Positions 16,789 to 25,204 are shown, counted from the first letter of the stretch. The stretch: 35,967 nt of DNA from Streptomyces sp. NRRL S-244 (GCF_000717915.1 NZ_JOCX01000040.1:1-35967), one strand, 5' to 3'. Notes: generated by a model from the sequence alone, not told the origin. Numbers and translations: made by a program.

Positions 16789-18228
16789 GTGACCACCGAA
16801 CTGCGTCGTCTGCGCAACTACATCGGCGGAGAGTTCAAGGACGCCGCCGACGGACGGACCACCGAGGTGGTCAACCCCGCCACCGGCGAGGTGTACGCCA
16901 CCGCCCCGCTCTCCGGCCAGGCTGATGTCGACGCCGCCATGGCCGCCGCCGCGGCCGCCTTCCCGGGCTGGCGCGACACCACCCCGTCGGAGCGCCAGAA
17001 GGCCCTGCTCAAGATCGCGGACGCCTTCGAGGCGCGCGCGGACGAGCTCGTGGCCGCCGAGTCGGAGAACACCGGCAAGCCGCTGGGCCTCACGGCCAGC
17101 GAGGAGCTGCCGCCGATGGTGGACCAGATCCGCTTCTTCGCGGGTGCGGCCCGCCTCCTGGAGGGCCGCTCGGCCGGCGAGTACATGGAGGGGATGACCT
17201 CGATCATCCGCCGTGAGCCCGTCGGCGTATGCGCCCAGGTCGCGCCGTGGAACTACCCGATGATGATGGCCGTGTGGAAGTTCGCCCCGGCCATCGCCGC
17301 GGGCAACACCGTGGTGCTCAAGCCCTCGGACACCACCCCGGCCTCGACCGTCCTGATGGCCGAGATCATCGACTCGGTCCTGCCCAAGGGCGTCTTCAAC
17401 GTCATCTGCGGCGACCGCGAGACCGGCAAGGCCATGGTCGAGCACTCCACCCCGGCGATGGCCTCCATCACCGGCTCGGTGCGCGCCGGCATGCAGGTCG
17501 CCGAGAGCGCCGCGAAGGACGTCAAGCGCGTCCACCTGGAGCTCGGCGGCAAGGCCCCGGTCGTCGTCTTCGAGGACGCCGACATCGCCAAGGCCGTCGA
17601 GGACATCGCGGTCGCCGGCTACTTCAACGCCGGCCAGGACTGCACCGCCGCGACGCGCGTGCTCGTGCACCAGTCCATCCACGACGAGTTCGTGACCGCC
17701 CTCGCCAAGGCCGCCGCCGACACCAAGACCGGCCAGCCGGACGACGAGGACGTGCTCTACGGCCCGCTGAACAACCCGAACCAGCTGAAGCAGGTCGCGG
17801 GCTTCATCGAGCGCCTCCCGGCGCACGCCAAGGTCGAGGCCGGCGGCCACCAGGTCGGTGACAAGGGCTACTTCTACGCCCCGACCGTGGTCTCGGGCCT
17901 CAAGCAGGACGACGAGATCATCCAGAACGAGGTCTTCGGCCCCGTCATCACCGTCCAGTCCTTCACGGACGAGGCCCAGGCCCTGGAGTACGCGAACGGC
18001 GTTGAGTTCGCCCTCGCCTCCTCCGTGTGGACCAAGGACCACGGCCGCGCGATGCGGATGTCCAAGAACCTCGACTTCGGCTGCGTGTGGATCAACACCC
18101 ACATCCCGCTCGTCGCCGAGATGCCCCACGGCGGCTTCAAGAAGTCCGGCTACGGCAAGGACCTCTCCGCCTACGGCTTCGAGGACTACACCCGCATCAA
18201 GCACGTGATGACCTCGCTCGACGGCTGA
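16789..18228 (+). CDS. PatD-like aldehyde dehydrogenase (gamma-aminobutyraldehyde dehydrogenase)
   Basis: This NAD-dependent aldehyde dehydrogenase of 479 residues would oxidise 4-aminobutyraldehyde to GABA. It has APWNYP (catalytic Asn155), the general-base Glu251 in LELGGKAP, and nucleophile Cys285 in NAGQDCTAATR, a version typical of the PatD/YdcW group. The glycine motif reads ITGSVRAG. GTG 16789 is chosen with AGGAG 10 nt upstream and an N-terminus MTTELRRLRNYIGGEF matching the family. The gene runs divergently from the Lrp-type regulator and aminotransferase and is followed by a polyamine-binding lipoprotein. Confidence 0.9.
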   Translation: MTTELRRLRNYIGGEFKDAADGRTTEVVNPATGEVYATAPLSGQADVDAAMAAAAAAFPGWRDTTPSERQKALLKIADAFEARADELVAAESENTGKPLGLTASEELPPMVDQIRFFAGAARLLEGRSAGEYMEGMTSIIRREPVGVCAQVAPWNYPMMMAVWKFAPAIAAGNTVVLKPSDTTPASTVLMAEIIDSVLPKGVFNVICGDRETGKAMVEHSTPAMASITGSVRAGMQVAESAAKDVKRVHLELGGKAPVVVFEDADIAKAVEDIAVAGYFNAGQDCTAATRVLVHQSIHDEFVTALAKAAADTKTGQPDDEDVLYGPLNNPNQLKQVAGFIERLPAHAKVEAGGHQVGDKGYFYAPTVVSGLKQDDEIIQNEVFGPVITVQSFTDEAQALEYANGVEFALASSVWTKDHGRAMRMSKNLDFGCVWINTHIPLVAEMPHGGFKKSGYGKDLSAYGFEDYTRIKHVMTSLDG

Positions 18229-18270
18229 TCCGTCTCCGCGGCGATCGCATCGATCACCGAAGGGGCTTGA

Positions 18271-18309
18271 GAGGGCGGGCAGTAGACAATGTGTCTATTG
18301 CCCGCCCTC
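18271..18309 (+). terminator. 39-nt near-perfect hairpin containing an AT-rich palindrome
   Basis: GAGGGCGGGCA (18271-18281) pairs perfectly with TGCCCGCCCTC (18299-18309). The enclosed GTAGACA-ATG-TGTCTAT adds seven more pairs (one G-U), leaving a 3-nt loop. It lies between the dehydrogenase and lipoprotein genes, 24 nt before the next ATG. It may attenuate read-through; the inner palindrome TAGACA-N3-TGTCTA could also be a protein-binding site. Confidence 0.7.
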
Positions 18310-18332
18310 CTCCGTTCCCCGAGGCTTTGCCC

Positions 18333-19511
18333 ATGCCTGAACTCGCCTTCTCCCGCCGCGCGGCGCTGCGCGGCCTCGGTGCCGCCGGCCTGTTCGCGGC
18401 CCTGACCGGCTGCGGTGTGCCCGCCGCGTTCGTACCCGAGGACCGGCGGGGAGGCCCGGACCGCTCCGACCGGGACAAGCGGGTGGCCTTCTCGAACTGG
18501 CCGCTGTACATCGACACCGACGACGAGGACGAGGAGCGCCGGCCCACGCTGGACGCCTTCTCGGAGAAGACCGGCATCGAGGTCCGGTACACCGAGGAGA
18601 TCAACGACAACGACGAGTTCTTCGGCAAGGTCAGCCCGGCCCTGATGAACCACCAGGAGACGGGCCACGACCTGGTGGTGGTCAGCGACTGGATGGCGGC
18701 CCGCTTCGTCCACCTGGGCTGGGCCCAGAAGATGGACCGCGCCTCGCAGCCCAACGTGGCCGCCCACCTGGACCCGCAGCTGCGGTCCCCCGCCTTCGAC
18801 GAGGGCCGCCTGCACACCGTCCCGTGGCAGTCGGGGATCACCGGCATCGCCTACAACCGCAAGGCGCTGGGCCGGGAGATCAAGTCCGTCCAGGACCTGT
18901 GGCGCCCGGACCTGGCCGGCAAGGTCACCCTCTTCTCCGGCCTGGACGAGTCCTTCGCCCTGCTGATGCAGGGCAACGGCGTGGACGTCACCCGGTGGAC
19001 CGAGTCCGACTTCCACCGGATGTGCGACCAGGTGGAGAGCATGGTGAAGAAGAAGCACATCCGCCGCTTCACCGGCAACGACTACACGTCCGATCTGAGC
19101 AAGGGCGACGTCCTGGCCTGCCAGGCGTACTCCGGCGACGCCATCCAGCTCCAGGCCGACAACCCCGACATCGAGTTCGTGGTCCCGGAGGAGGGCGCCG
19201 AGCTCTGGGCGGAGAGCCTGCTCGTCCCCAACCTGGCCCGGCACAAGGCCAACGCCGAGGCCCTGGTCGACTACTACTACTCCCCGGAGGTGGCCGCCGA
19301 GCTCGCCGCCGCCGTCAACTACGTCTGCCCGGTCCCGGCCGCCCGCGAGGTCCTGGCCGCCTCCGAGGACAAGGAGACCGCCGAACTCGCCGAGAACCCG
19401 CTGATCTTCCCCGACGAGGAGATGCGCAAGCGGCTCGTCGTGGCCCGCGACATCTCCTCGGCCGAGCGCCGCTCCCTCGCCCAGCGCTGGAACGCCATCG
19501 TCGGTCTCTGA
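18333..19511 (+). CDS. Polyamine ABC transporter substrate-binding lipoprotein (PotD/PotF-like), first copy
   Basis: The 392-residue protein begins with a twin-arginine-like signal (SRRAAL) joined to a lipobox LTGC, with Cys27 as anchor. The mature part has the spermidine/putrescine-binding pattern: FSNWPLYIDTDDEDEERRPTL with the N-W-x-x-Y motif, then HDLVVVSDWM, and the GNDYTSDLSKGDVLACQAYSGD segment. It is closely similar to the lipoprotein at 30320-31570. No permease gene is adjacent, so it probably shares PotABC from the second block. ATG 18333 has GAGG 8 nt upstream. Confidence 0.88.
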   Translation: MPELAFSRRAALRGLGAAGLFAALTGCGVPAAFVPEDRRGGPDRSDRDKRVAFSNWPLYIDTDDEDEERRPTLDAFSEKTGIEVRYTEEINDNDEFFGKVSPALMNHQETGHDLVVVSDWMAARFVHLGWAQKMDRASQPNVAAHLDPQLRSPAFDEGRLHTVPWQSGITGIAYNRKALGREIKSVQDLWRPDLAGKVTLFSGLDESFALLMQGNGVDVTRWTESDFHRMCDQVESMVKKKHIRRFTGNDYTSDLSKGDVLACQAYSGDAIQLQADNPDIEFVVPEEGAELWAESLLVPNLARHKANAEALVDYYYSPEVAAELAAAVNYVCPVPAAREVLAASEDKETAELAENPLIFPDEEMRKRLVVARDISSAERRSLAQRWNAIVGL

Positions 19512-19525
19512 GCGCCGAACGGCGC
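19512..19525 (+). terminator. Short hairpin after the first polyamine-binding gene
   Basis: GCGCC and GGCGC pair around GAAC directly after the stop codon. A second weaker stem built on GGGAT/GATCCC follows within 25 nt. Confidence 0.45.
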
Positions 19526-19552
19526 GGGGATGATCACGATCCCGCCACAGAA

Positions 19553-19588
19553 CTGAACGTGTTCAGGAAATTTGCTGAACGCGTTCAG
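19553..19588. promoter_or_regulatory. Pair of 14-bp palindromic operators (TetR-type) over a likely leaderless promoter
   Basis: CTGAACGTGTTCAG (19553-19566) and CTGAACGCGTTCAG (19575-19588) are two near-identical palindromes, the second perfect. Their centres are 22 bp apart, about two helical turns. The second overlaps a plausible -35 (CTGAAC, 19575-19580), which is 17 bp from a TACGCT -10 at 19598-19603. Transcription would then begin at or next to the ATG at 19611. Paired palindromes of this form are typical of TetR-family repressors; the cognate regulator is not in the window. Confidence 0.75.
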
Positions 19589-19610
19589 AAACGGGCGTAC
19601 GCTTCCTTCC

Positions 19611-20075
19611 ATGAGCGAGAGAAGCGCCCTTCAGCGGCGGATCCGTGCCTGGCTGGTCCTGTTCATCGTCTGCCTCGTGCTCAGCGGCCTCACCGCCTTC
19701 CCCCTGGTCAGCGAACTCCACTGGGCCAACTCCCTCGTGTCCCACGAGTGGCTGCGGCGGGTGGGGGACGGGCTGGAGCGGGCCGACGCGGACTACCCGT
19801 TCCTGCTCTACGGCACCGACTGGCTCGCCTTCGCCCACCTGGTCATCGCGGTCTTCTTCTACGGAGTCCACCGCGACCCCGTCCGCAACATCTGGATCGT
19901 CGAGGCCGGCATGATCGCCTGCGCCGGCGTGATCCCCCTGGCCCTGATCTGCGGCCCCATCCGGGGCATCCCCTTCGGGTGGAGCCTCATCGACATGTCG
20001 TTCGGCGTCTTCGGGGTCATACCCCTGCTCGTGCTCCGCCGCATGATCAAGCGACTCGAGGCGCTGGCCGCCTGA
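19611..20075 (+). CDS. Small integral membrane protein of unknown function
   Basis: The 154-residue protein has four predicted membrane helices (starting AWLVLFIVCLVLSGLTAF) and a long extracellular-type loop rich in acidic and aromatic residues (ELHWANSLVSHEWLRRVGDGLERADADYPFLLYGTDWLAF in part). I do not recognise a function. No ribosome-binding site precedes the ATG (the preceding bases are CTTCCTTCC), and the promoter spacing suggests a leaderless mRNA. Two strong palindromic operators upstream imply tight regulation. It converges on the serine hydrolase gene with only 3 bases between the stop codons. Confidence 0.75.
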   Translation: MSERSALQRRIRAWLVLFIVCLVLSGLTAFPLVSELHWANSLVSHEWLRRVGDGLERADADYPFLLYGTDWLAFAHLVIAVFFYGVHRDPVRNIWIVEAGMIACAGVIPLALICGPIRGIPFGWSLIDMSFGVFGVIPLLVLRRMIKRLEALAA

Positions 20076-20078
20076 CCG

Positions 20079-21296
20079 CTACCTGGTGAAGGCTGCCATG
20101 ACGATCCCGTAGGCCACCTTGTTCATGTCCTGTCCCTTCGCGTCGGTGGAGTTGACCGAGTAGACGAGGGTGCGCGAGAGATCGCGCGCCCCGCCGATCA
20201 CGGTGCTGTAGCCGTACCGGGAGCCCGTCTTGCCGTAGACCGCCGTGCCGTCGGGGAGAACGAACCGCTTCATCCCCGCTGTCTGCACGGCGTCCTCCCC
20301 GGACTCGAAGTCCTTGACCGAGGGCACCGTGAACATCTCCTCCAGCTGCGCCTTCGGCACCACCCGGCCCGCGAACAGGGCCCGGGTGAACTTCTCCAGG
20401 TCCGCCGTGGTCGATATCAGGTCCCCGGCCGCCCAGTTGGACGAGGAGTTCCAGTCGGTCACGTCCACCAGCGTGCTCCCGCCGCCGGGCTTCTCCACGG
20501 CCTGGTAGCCGTGGTGGTGCGGGCCCGCGATCCGGTTCTCCCCACGCGCCGGAACCGACGTGTGGCGCAGGCCGAGCGGCCTCAGGATCCGCTCGGACAG
20601 GGCCTGTTCGTACGTCGTGCCCGTCAGCTTCTCGATCAGCACGCCCAGCACCGTGTAATCGATGTTGAGGTAGTGCTGCTTCTCGCCCGGCCGGAACTCG
20701 GGGCCCTTCGCCGCCGCTTCGGCGATCAACGCGTGCGGATCGACCACGTCGAACCGGTGGGCGTACTGCTCCTCGAAGGGATCCCCGGGCCCGTCGGCCG
20801 ACCGGATGCCGCTCGTGTAGTTCAGCAACTGCCGGACGCTTACGGGTTCGAAGCCCTTCGGACCGGACGGCAGCAGCCCCGGCAGGTACTGCTGTACCGG
20901 CTTGTCCAGATCGACCTTGCCCTCGGCGGCCAGCTGGAGCACCACCGCCGCCGTGAAGGTCTTCGTCACCGAACCCGCCCGGAACCGGGCATCATCGAAC
21001 GCCTTGCGTCCGCTGTGGACATCGGCCACGCCGGAACTGCCCACCCAGCGGCCGCTCGTACCGCCCACCCGGACCAGAGCGGCCGTCGCGTCCTTGCTGT
21101 CGGGGCCGACGCCGGCGATCGCCTTGCGCAGCGCCGCCGCGTCGGGCGCGGCCGTGTAGAGCGGCGGCGTCGTGGTGCCCGTCGGCACCGGCACGGTCAC
21201 CGCTGCGGTCACCGGCGCGGCCTGGGCCACGGCCGGGCCGGCCGCGATGCCCAGGACCAGGGCGGTGGCGACCAGTGTGCGCGTACGTACCTTCAT
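20079..21296 (-). CDS. Secreted serine hydrolase of the beta-lactamase / D-Ala-D-Ala carboxypeptidase family
   Basis: The 405-residue protein has a signal peptide cleaved after AQA, then a beta-lactamase-like (class C / R61-type) domain. The SxxK nucleophile motif is SVTK (Ser109-Lys112), the tyrosine motif is YTS near residue 160, and a KTG-type triad appears in VYGKTGSRYGYST near the C-terminus. R61-type enzymes trim or remodel peptidoglycan or hydrolyse peptide or ester substrates. ATG 21296 has AGGGGGA upstream. The actual substrate is unknown. It lies downstream of the response regulator on the same strand, across a 146-base gap. Confidence 0.85.
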   Translation of the reverse strand: MKVRTRTLVATALVLGIAAGPAVAQAAPVTAAVTVPVPTGTTTPPLYTAAPDAAALRKAIAGVGPDSKDATAALVRVGGTSGRWVGSSGVADVHSGRKAFDDARFRAGSVTKTFTAAVVLQLAAEGKVDLDKPVQQYLPGLLPSGPKGFEPVSVRQLLNYTSGIRSADGPGDPFEEQYAHRFDVVDPHALIAEAAAKGPEFRPGEKQHYLNIDYTVLGVLIEKLTGTTYEQALSERILRPLGLRHTSVPARGENRIAGPHHHGYQAVEKPGGGSTLVDVTDWNSSSNWAAGDLISTTADLEKFTRALFAGRVVPKAQLEEMFTVPSVKDFESGEDAVQTAGMKRFVLPDGTAVYGKTGSRYGYSTVIGGARDLSRTLVYSVNSTDAKGQDMNKVAYGIVMAAFTR

Positions 21297-21442
21297 GGCG
21301 GAATCCCCCTGTGAACCATCCGGGCCCCAGCGGCCCCGATGACTCAATGCTGCAGGTCACAGGGGTCCTCGCGGATCACCAACAAGAGGGGTCTTCAGCA
21401 GTACGACAACTCGCCCGCGCGAGGGATCCGAACACCGCCCTC

Positions 21443-22153
21443 TCACTCCCCGGAGGGAGATACCCGAGAGCCGCCCCCGCCCCCGGGCCCCGTCCCGGCC
21501 GCGATCAGGCCCGTCTCGTACGCGCAGATCACCGCCTGGATCCGGTCCCGCAGCCCCAGCTTCGCCAGCACATGGCCCACATGCGACTTCACCGTGTGCT
21601 CGCTCACCACCAGCGCGGCCGCGATCTCCGCGTTCGACAGCCCCCGCCCCAAATGCAGCAGCGTCTCCCGCTCCCGCGCCGTCAGCACCTCCAGCCGCTG
21701 CGCGGGCAGCGCCCCCACCACCGACCGCGCCGTCGCCGCCGTGTACTCCTCGATCAGCCGCCGCGCCACCGACGGCGCGAGCAGCGAGTCGCCCGCCGCC
21801 ACCACCCGTACGGCATGCACCAGATCGTCCCGCCGCACGTCCTTCAGCAGGAACCCGCTCGCCCCCGCGTGCAGCGCCTCGTAGACGTACTCGTCCGAGT
21901 CGAAGGTCGTCAGCATCACCGTCCGGCACGCGGTCCCGGCCGAGATCGTCCGGCACGCCTCGATCCCGTCGAGCACCGGCATCCGGACGTCCAGCAGCAC
22001 CACGTCCGGCCGCAGCTCCCGCACTGCCGCCACCGCCGCCGCGCCATCCCCGACCTCCGCGACGACCTCGATGTCCTCCTGCGCGTCCAGGATCATCGCG
22101 AAGCCGCTGCGCACCAGCTCCTGGTCGTCCGCCACCACCACACGGATCGTCAA
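21443..22153 (-). CDS. NarL/FixJ-family response regulator
   Basis: This 236-residue regulator has a receiver domain with acid pocket ADD (D9, D10), phospho-acceptor Asp55 in LLDVRMP, Thr82 and Lys104, followed by a LuxR-type helix-turn-helix (LTARERETLLHLGRGLSNAEIA...). The C-terminus ends in a Gly-rich tail. The TTG start at 22153 overlaps the kinase stop (TTGA) and has GGAGG 7 nt upstream inside the kinase gene, so translation is coupled. The partner is the adjacent histidine kinase. Target genes are unknown. Confidence 0.92.
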   Translation of the reverse strand: MTIRVVVADDQELVRSGFAMILDAQEDIEVVAEVGDGAAAVAAVRELRPDVVLLDVRMPVLDGIEACRTISAGTACRTVMLTTFDSDEYVYEALHAGASGFLLKDVRRDDLVHAVRVVAAGDSLLAPSVARRLIEEYTAATARSVVGALPAQRLEVLTARERETLLHLGRGLSNAEIAAALVVSEHTVKSHVGHVLAKLGLRDRIQAVICAYETGLIAAGTGPGGGGGSRVSPSGE

Positions 22154-23352
22154 CGCCCCACCTCCAGCGGCGAGGTTACTAGCACCATCCGGACCGAAAA
22201 CCCCAGGCCACCGGGGCCCGGACCGAACTCCGCCGTACCGCCGTGCGCCGCCGCCCGCTCCCGGATCCCGATCAGCCCGTGCCCCCCGGACTTCCCGCCG
22301 AGGGGAGCCTGCGCCACCGCTCCCGGGCCCCGGCCGTCGTCCGTCACCGTCACCGTGAGAGCCCGGGGCCCGTACGCCAGCCGTACCGACACCTCCGAAG
22401 CCCCGGCGTGCTTCACCACGTTCGTCAGCGCCTCCTGCACCACCCGGTGCACCGTCGCCTCCAGCGGCGCCGGCAACGCGCGCACCGCGCCCGTGCGCTC
22501 GTACGAGACCTGCGGCCCGCTGCCCCGGACCCGCTCCAGCAGCCCCGGCAGTTCCTCGATCCCGGGCTGCGGCGACCGCGGAGCCTCCTCCCGCGCCGAC
22601 CGGTCCGTCCGCAGTACGCCCAGCATGGTCCGCAGCTGCGCCATCGCGTCCCGCCCCGTCTCGGCGATCGCGTCGAACGCGGCCTCCGCCCGCTCGGGCG
22701 CCCTGCGCACCGCCACCGGACCGGCCTCCGCCTGCACGATCATGATGCTGACCGCGTGCGAGAGGATGTCGTGCATCTCCCGTGCGATCCGGGCCCGTTC
22801 GCGCGCCGCCGCCTGCTCCGCCTCGATCCGGTTCGCCCGCTCCAGCTCCGCGGCACGCGCCTCGATGGCGGCCGTGTACGCCTGCCGGGTGTACTGGAGC
22901 CGCCCCAGGGCGTAGGCCGCCGCGAAGACGAACAGCGCGAACAGCAGCTCCTTGGCCGTACCGGTGTTGAGCGCCACGGAGACGAGGATCAGCCCGGTCA
23001 GGGTCACGCCCATCGCGATCCGCACCCGGGCCGGGCACAGCAGCGCCATCGTGTACACGCCGATCAGCGCGGCATACGGCAGCGGCTGCCCGGGGCCGTC
23101 CAGCGCCAGCGTGTAGACCGAGCCGGCCGCGACCATCCCGAAGATCGCCGCCACGGGCGCCCGCCGTCGCCACACCAGCGGTACGTTGCCCAGCGTCGTC
23201 AGCAGGTACGCGGGCCAGGTGGCCGGAGAATCCAGCGGATCGCGGGGCACGACGAACGGAATCGTCGTCGCCACTTGGACCAGCAGTGCCAGACCCAGGT
23301 CCTGCCACCGCGGATCCGCCTGCCGGACCCGCTCCCCCCAGGCGCGTATCAC
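22150..23352 (-). CDS. Sensor histidine kinase (HisKA_3 type)
   Basis: The 400-residue kinase has about five or six membrane helices in residues 15-150 with very short loops, so it has no large external sensor domain. A dimerisation/phospho-acceptor segment follows, with His194 in AREMHDILSHA (HisKA_3), and then an HATPase domain: EALTNVVKHAGAS (N box) and DDGRGPG (G1). Small kinases of this kind often sense membrane or envelope stress. GTG 23352 overlaps the stop of the GDPD gene by GTGA. The longer open frame upstream is antisense noise inside the GDPD gene. Confidence 0.9.
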   Translation of the reverse strand: MIRAWGERVRQADPRWQDLGLALLVQVATTIPFVVPRDPLDSPATWPAYLLTTLGNVPLVWRRRAPVAAIFGMVAAGSVYTLALDGPGQPLPYAALIGVYTMALLCPARVRIAMGVTLTGLILVSVALNTGTAKELLFALFVFAAAYALGRLQYTRQAYTAAIEARAAELERANRIEAEQAAARERARIAREMHDILSHAVSIMIVQAEAGPVAVRRAPERAEAAFDAIAETGRDAMAQLRTMLGVLRTDRSAREEAPRSPQPGIEELPGLLERVRGSGPQVSYERTGAVRALPAPLEATVHRVVQEALTNVVKHAGASEVSVRLAYGPRALTVTVTDDGRGPGAVAQAPLGGKSGGHGLIGIRERAAAHGGTAEFGPGPGGLGFSVRMVLVTSPLEVGR

Positions 23353-24047
23353 CGGCCGGACAGCCCGAGCCCGGACCGTACGCGGGACAGTGCGTCCGGG
23401 CGGTTGGTGGTGACGGAGTCCACGCCGGCCGCGATCAGCCGGCGCATCGACCACGTCGTGTCCGCGGTCCAGGCCGAGACCAGCAGGCCCTCCCGGTGGA
23501 GGGCGTCCGTCAGCTCCCGGTCCACCAGCCCGAAGCGGTAGTTGAGCCACGACGGCGCCACCGCGTCGATCAGCACCCGGCGCGGCGGCGACAGCGTGGT
23601 CCAGGTCAGCGCGATCTCGGCGCCCGGATCGGCCGCGCGCACGGCCAGCATCGTGTCCGCGCCCGCGCAGTAGTACGTACGGTCGCGCGCCCCGCACTCC
23701 CGGACCTGGCCGACGACCGTCCGTACGGCCTCGGCCGTCGCCCCGGGCAGGTCGATCATCACCCGGCCCGCGCCGGCCGCCATCAGGGCCTCGCGCAGCG
23801 TCGGGATCCGGCCCTGCGCCAACTCCTTCAGCTGCGGGGCCGTGACGGCGTCGAGCCGCACGTCATGGCCCCACAGCCGCTGGAGCGTCTCGTCGTGGAG
23901 GAGGACCGGCACCCCGTCGCGGGTCAGCCGTACGTCGATCTCCACCGCGTCCGCCCCGCGTGCGAAGGCCGAGCGGATCGAGGGCAGGGTGTTCTCACGG
24001 GCACGGTAGGGATCGCCGCGGTGGCCTACGGCCGTCAGGGTGCGCAT
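23349..24047 (-). CDS. Glycerophosphodiester phosphodiesterase (GDPD family)
   Basis: The 232-residue protein has a GDPD TIM barrel. The N-terminal catalytic signature GHRGDPYRARENT and the metal site EIDVRLTRDGVPVLLHDETL are complete. It has no signal peptide, so it should act in the cytosol, cleaving glycerophosphodiesters to glycerol-3-phosphate and an alcohol. ATG 24047 was chosen as the usual N-terminus; an ATG at 24056 adds three residues. It starts soon after the deaminase gene and its stop overlaps the histidine kinase start, so the four genes from the deaminase to the response regulator appear to be one coupled operon. Confidence 0.88.
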   Translation of the reverse strand: MRTLTAVGHRGDPYRARENTLPSIRSAFARGADAVEIDVRLTRDGVPVLLHDETLQRLWGHDVRLDAVTAPQLKELAQGRIPTLREALMAAGAGRVMIDLPGATAEAVRTVVGQVRECGARDRTYYCAGADTMLAVRAADPGAEIALTWTTLSPPRRVLIDAVAPSWLNYRFGLVDRELTDALHREGLLVSAWTADTTWSMRRLIAAGVDSVTTNRPDALSRVRSGLGLSGR

Positions 24048-24068
24048 GGCACCCATTCTCGTGGGGCG

Positions 24069-25094
24069 TCAGCGCGCCAGCCAGGCGGAGGTGTACGTGT
24101 CGATCTCCGCGCTGAGCTTCGCCTTGCCGGCCTCGTCCAGGAAGGAGGCCTCGACGGCGTTCTTCGCCAGCTGCGCGAGCCCGCGCTCGTCGAGGTCGAG
24201 GAGCCGGGCGGCGACCGCGTACTCGTTGTTGAGGTCGGAGCCGAACATCGGCGGGTCGTCGCTGTTGATGGTGACGAGCACGCCCGCCTGCACCATCTCC
24301 TTGACGGGGTGCCGGTCCAGGTCGGTCACGGCGCGCGTGGCGATGTTGGAGGTCGGGCAGACCTCCAGCGCGATCCGGTGCTCGGCGAGGTAGGCGAGCA
24401 GCTCCGGGTCCCGGGTGGCGCTGGTGCCGTGGCCGATGCGCTCGGCGCCCAGCTCGCGGATGGAGTCCCAGATCGTCTCCGGGCCGGTGGTCTCGCCGGC
24501 GTGCGGCACGCTGTGCAGGCCGGCCGCGCGGGCGGCGTCGAAGTACGGCTTGAACTGCGGGCGGGGCACACCGATTTCGGGACCGCCGAGGCCGAAGGAG
24601 ACCAGGCCCTCGGGACGCAGGTCGACGGCGAGGCGCGCGGTCTCGGCGGCGGCCTCCAGGCCGGCCTCGCCGGGGATGTCGAAGCACCAGCGCAGGATGA
24701 CGCCGAGCTCGGTCTCGGCGGACTTGCGGGCGTCCTCGATGGCCTCCATGAAGGCCTTCTCGTCGATGCCGCGGCGGGTGGAGGAGTACGGGGTGATGGT
24801 CAGCTCGGCGTAGCGGATGTTCTGCCGGGCCATGTCGCGGGCGACTTCGTAGGTCAGGGTGCGTACGTCGTCGGGGGTGCGGACCAGGTCCACGACCGAG
24901 AGGTAGACCTCGATGAAGTGCGCGAAGTCGGTGAAGGTGAAGTAGTCGGCGAGCGCCTCGGGGTCGGTGGGGACCTTGGAGTCGGGGTGGCGGGAGGCGA
25001 GTTCGGCCACGATGCGCGGGGAGGCCGAGCCGACGTGGTGGACGTGGAGTTCCGCCTTGGGCAGCCCAGCGATGAAGGGGTTCAGGTCGGGCAT
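24069..25094 (-). CDS. Adenosine-deaminase-family enzyme, probably 6-amino-6-deoxyfutalosine deaminase
   Basis: The 341-residue amidohydrolase carries all ADA zinc and catalytic residues: H17-x-H19, H198 and E201 in PHAGE, H222 in IGHGT, and D279-D280 in NSDDPPMF. After the first metal motif it reads HVHHVGSASP, where true adenosine deaminases read HxHLDGxLRP. A Streptomyces avermitilis protein of this gene neighbourhood (Sav2595) was shown to deaminate aminodeoxyfutalosine in the alternative menaquinone pathway, and that is the best assignment here. An ordinary adenosine deaminase remains possible. ATG 25094 has GGAGG 8 nt upstream. Confidence 0.8.
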   Translation of the reverse strand: MPDLNPFIAGLPKAELHVHHVGSASPRIVAELASRHPDSKVPTDPEALADYFTFTDFAHFIEVYLSVVDLVRTPDDVRTLTYEVARDMARQNIRYAELTITPYSSTRRGIDEKAFMEAIEDARKSAETELGVILRWCFDIPGEAGLEAAAETARLAVDLRPEGLVSFGLGGPEIGVPRPQFKPYFDAARAAGLHSVPHAGETTGPETIWDSIRELGAERIGHGTSATRDPELLAYLAEHRIALEVCPTSNIATRAVTDLDRHPVKEMVQAGVLVTINSDDPPMFGSDLNNEYAVAARLLDLDERGLAQLAKNAVEASFLDEAGKAKLSAEIDTYTSAWLAR

Positions 25095-25157
25095 GAGGGA
25101 GCCTCCGGGAGGACGCGGGTGCGGACAGATCGGGCTTCATCGTAGGCAGCTCCGGGA

Positions 25158-25170
25158 CTGTCGGTGACAG
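25158..25170. promoter_or_regulatory. Short palindrome in the deaminase/DUF4190 divergent gap
   Basis: CTGTC-GGT-GACAG is a perfect 5+3+5 inverted repeat 5 bp upstream of a TAGCAT hexamer (25175-25180) that could be a -10 for the DUF4190 gene. It may be an operator; no regulator is assigned. Confidence 0.3.
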
Positions 25171-25204
25171 CACATAGCATGGGCGTACGAGAGGGGGGCG
25201 CCGC

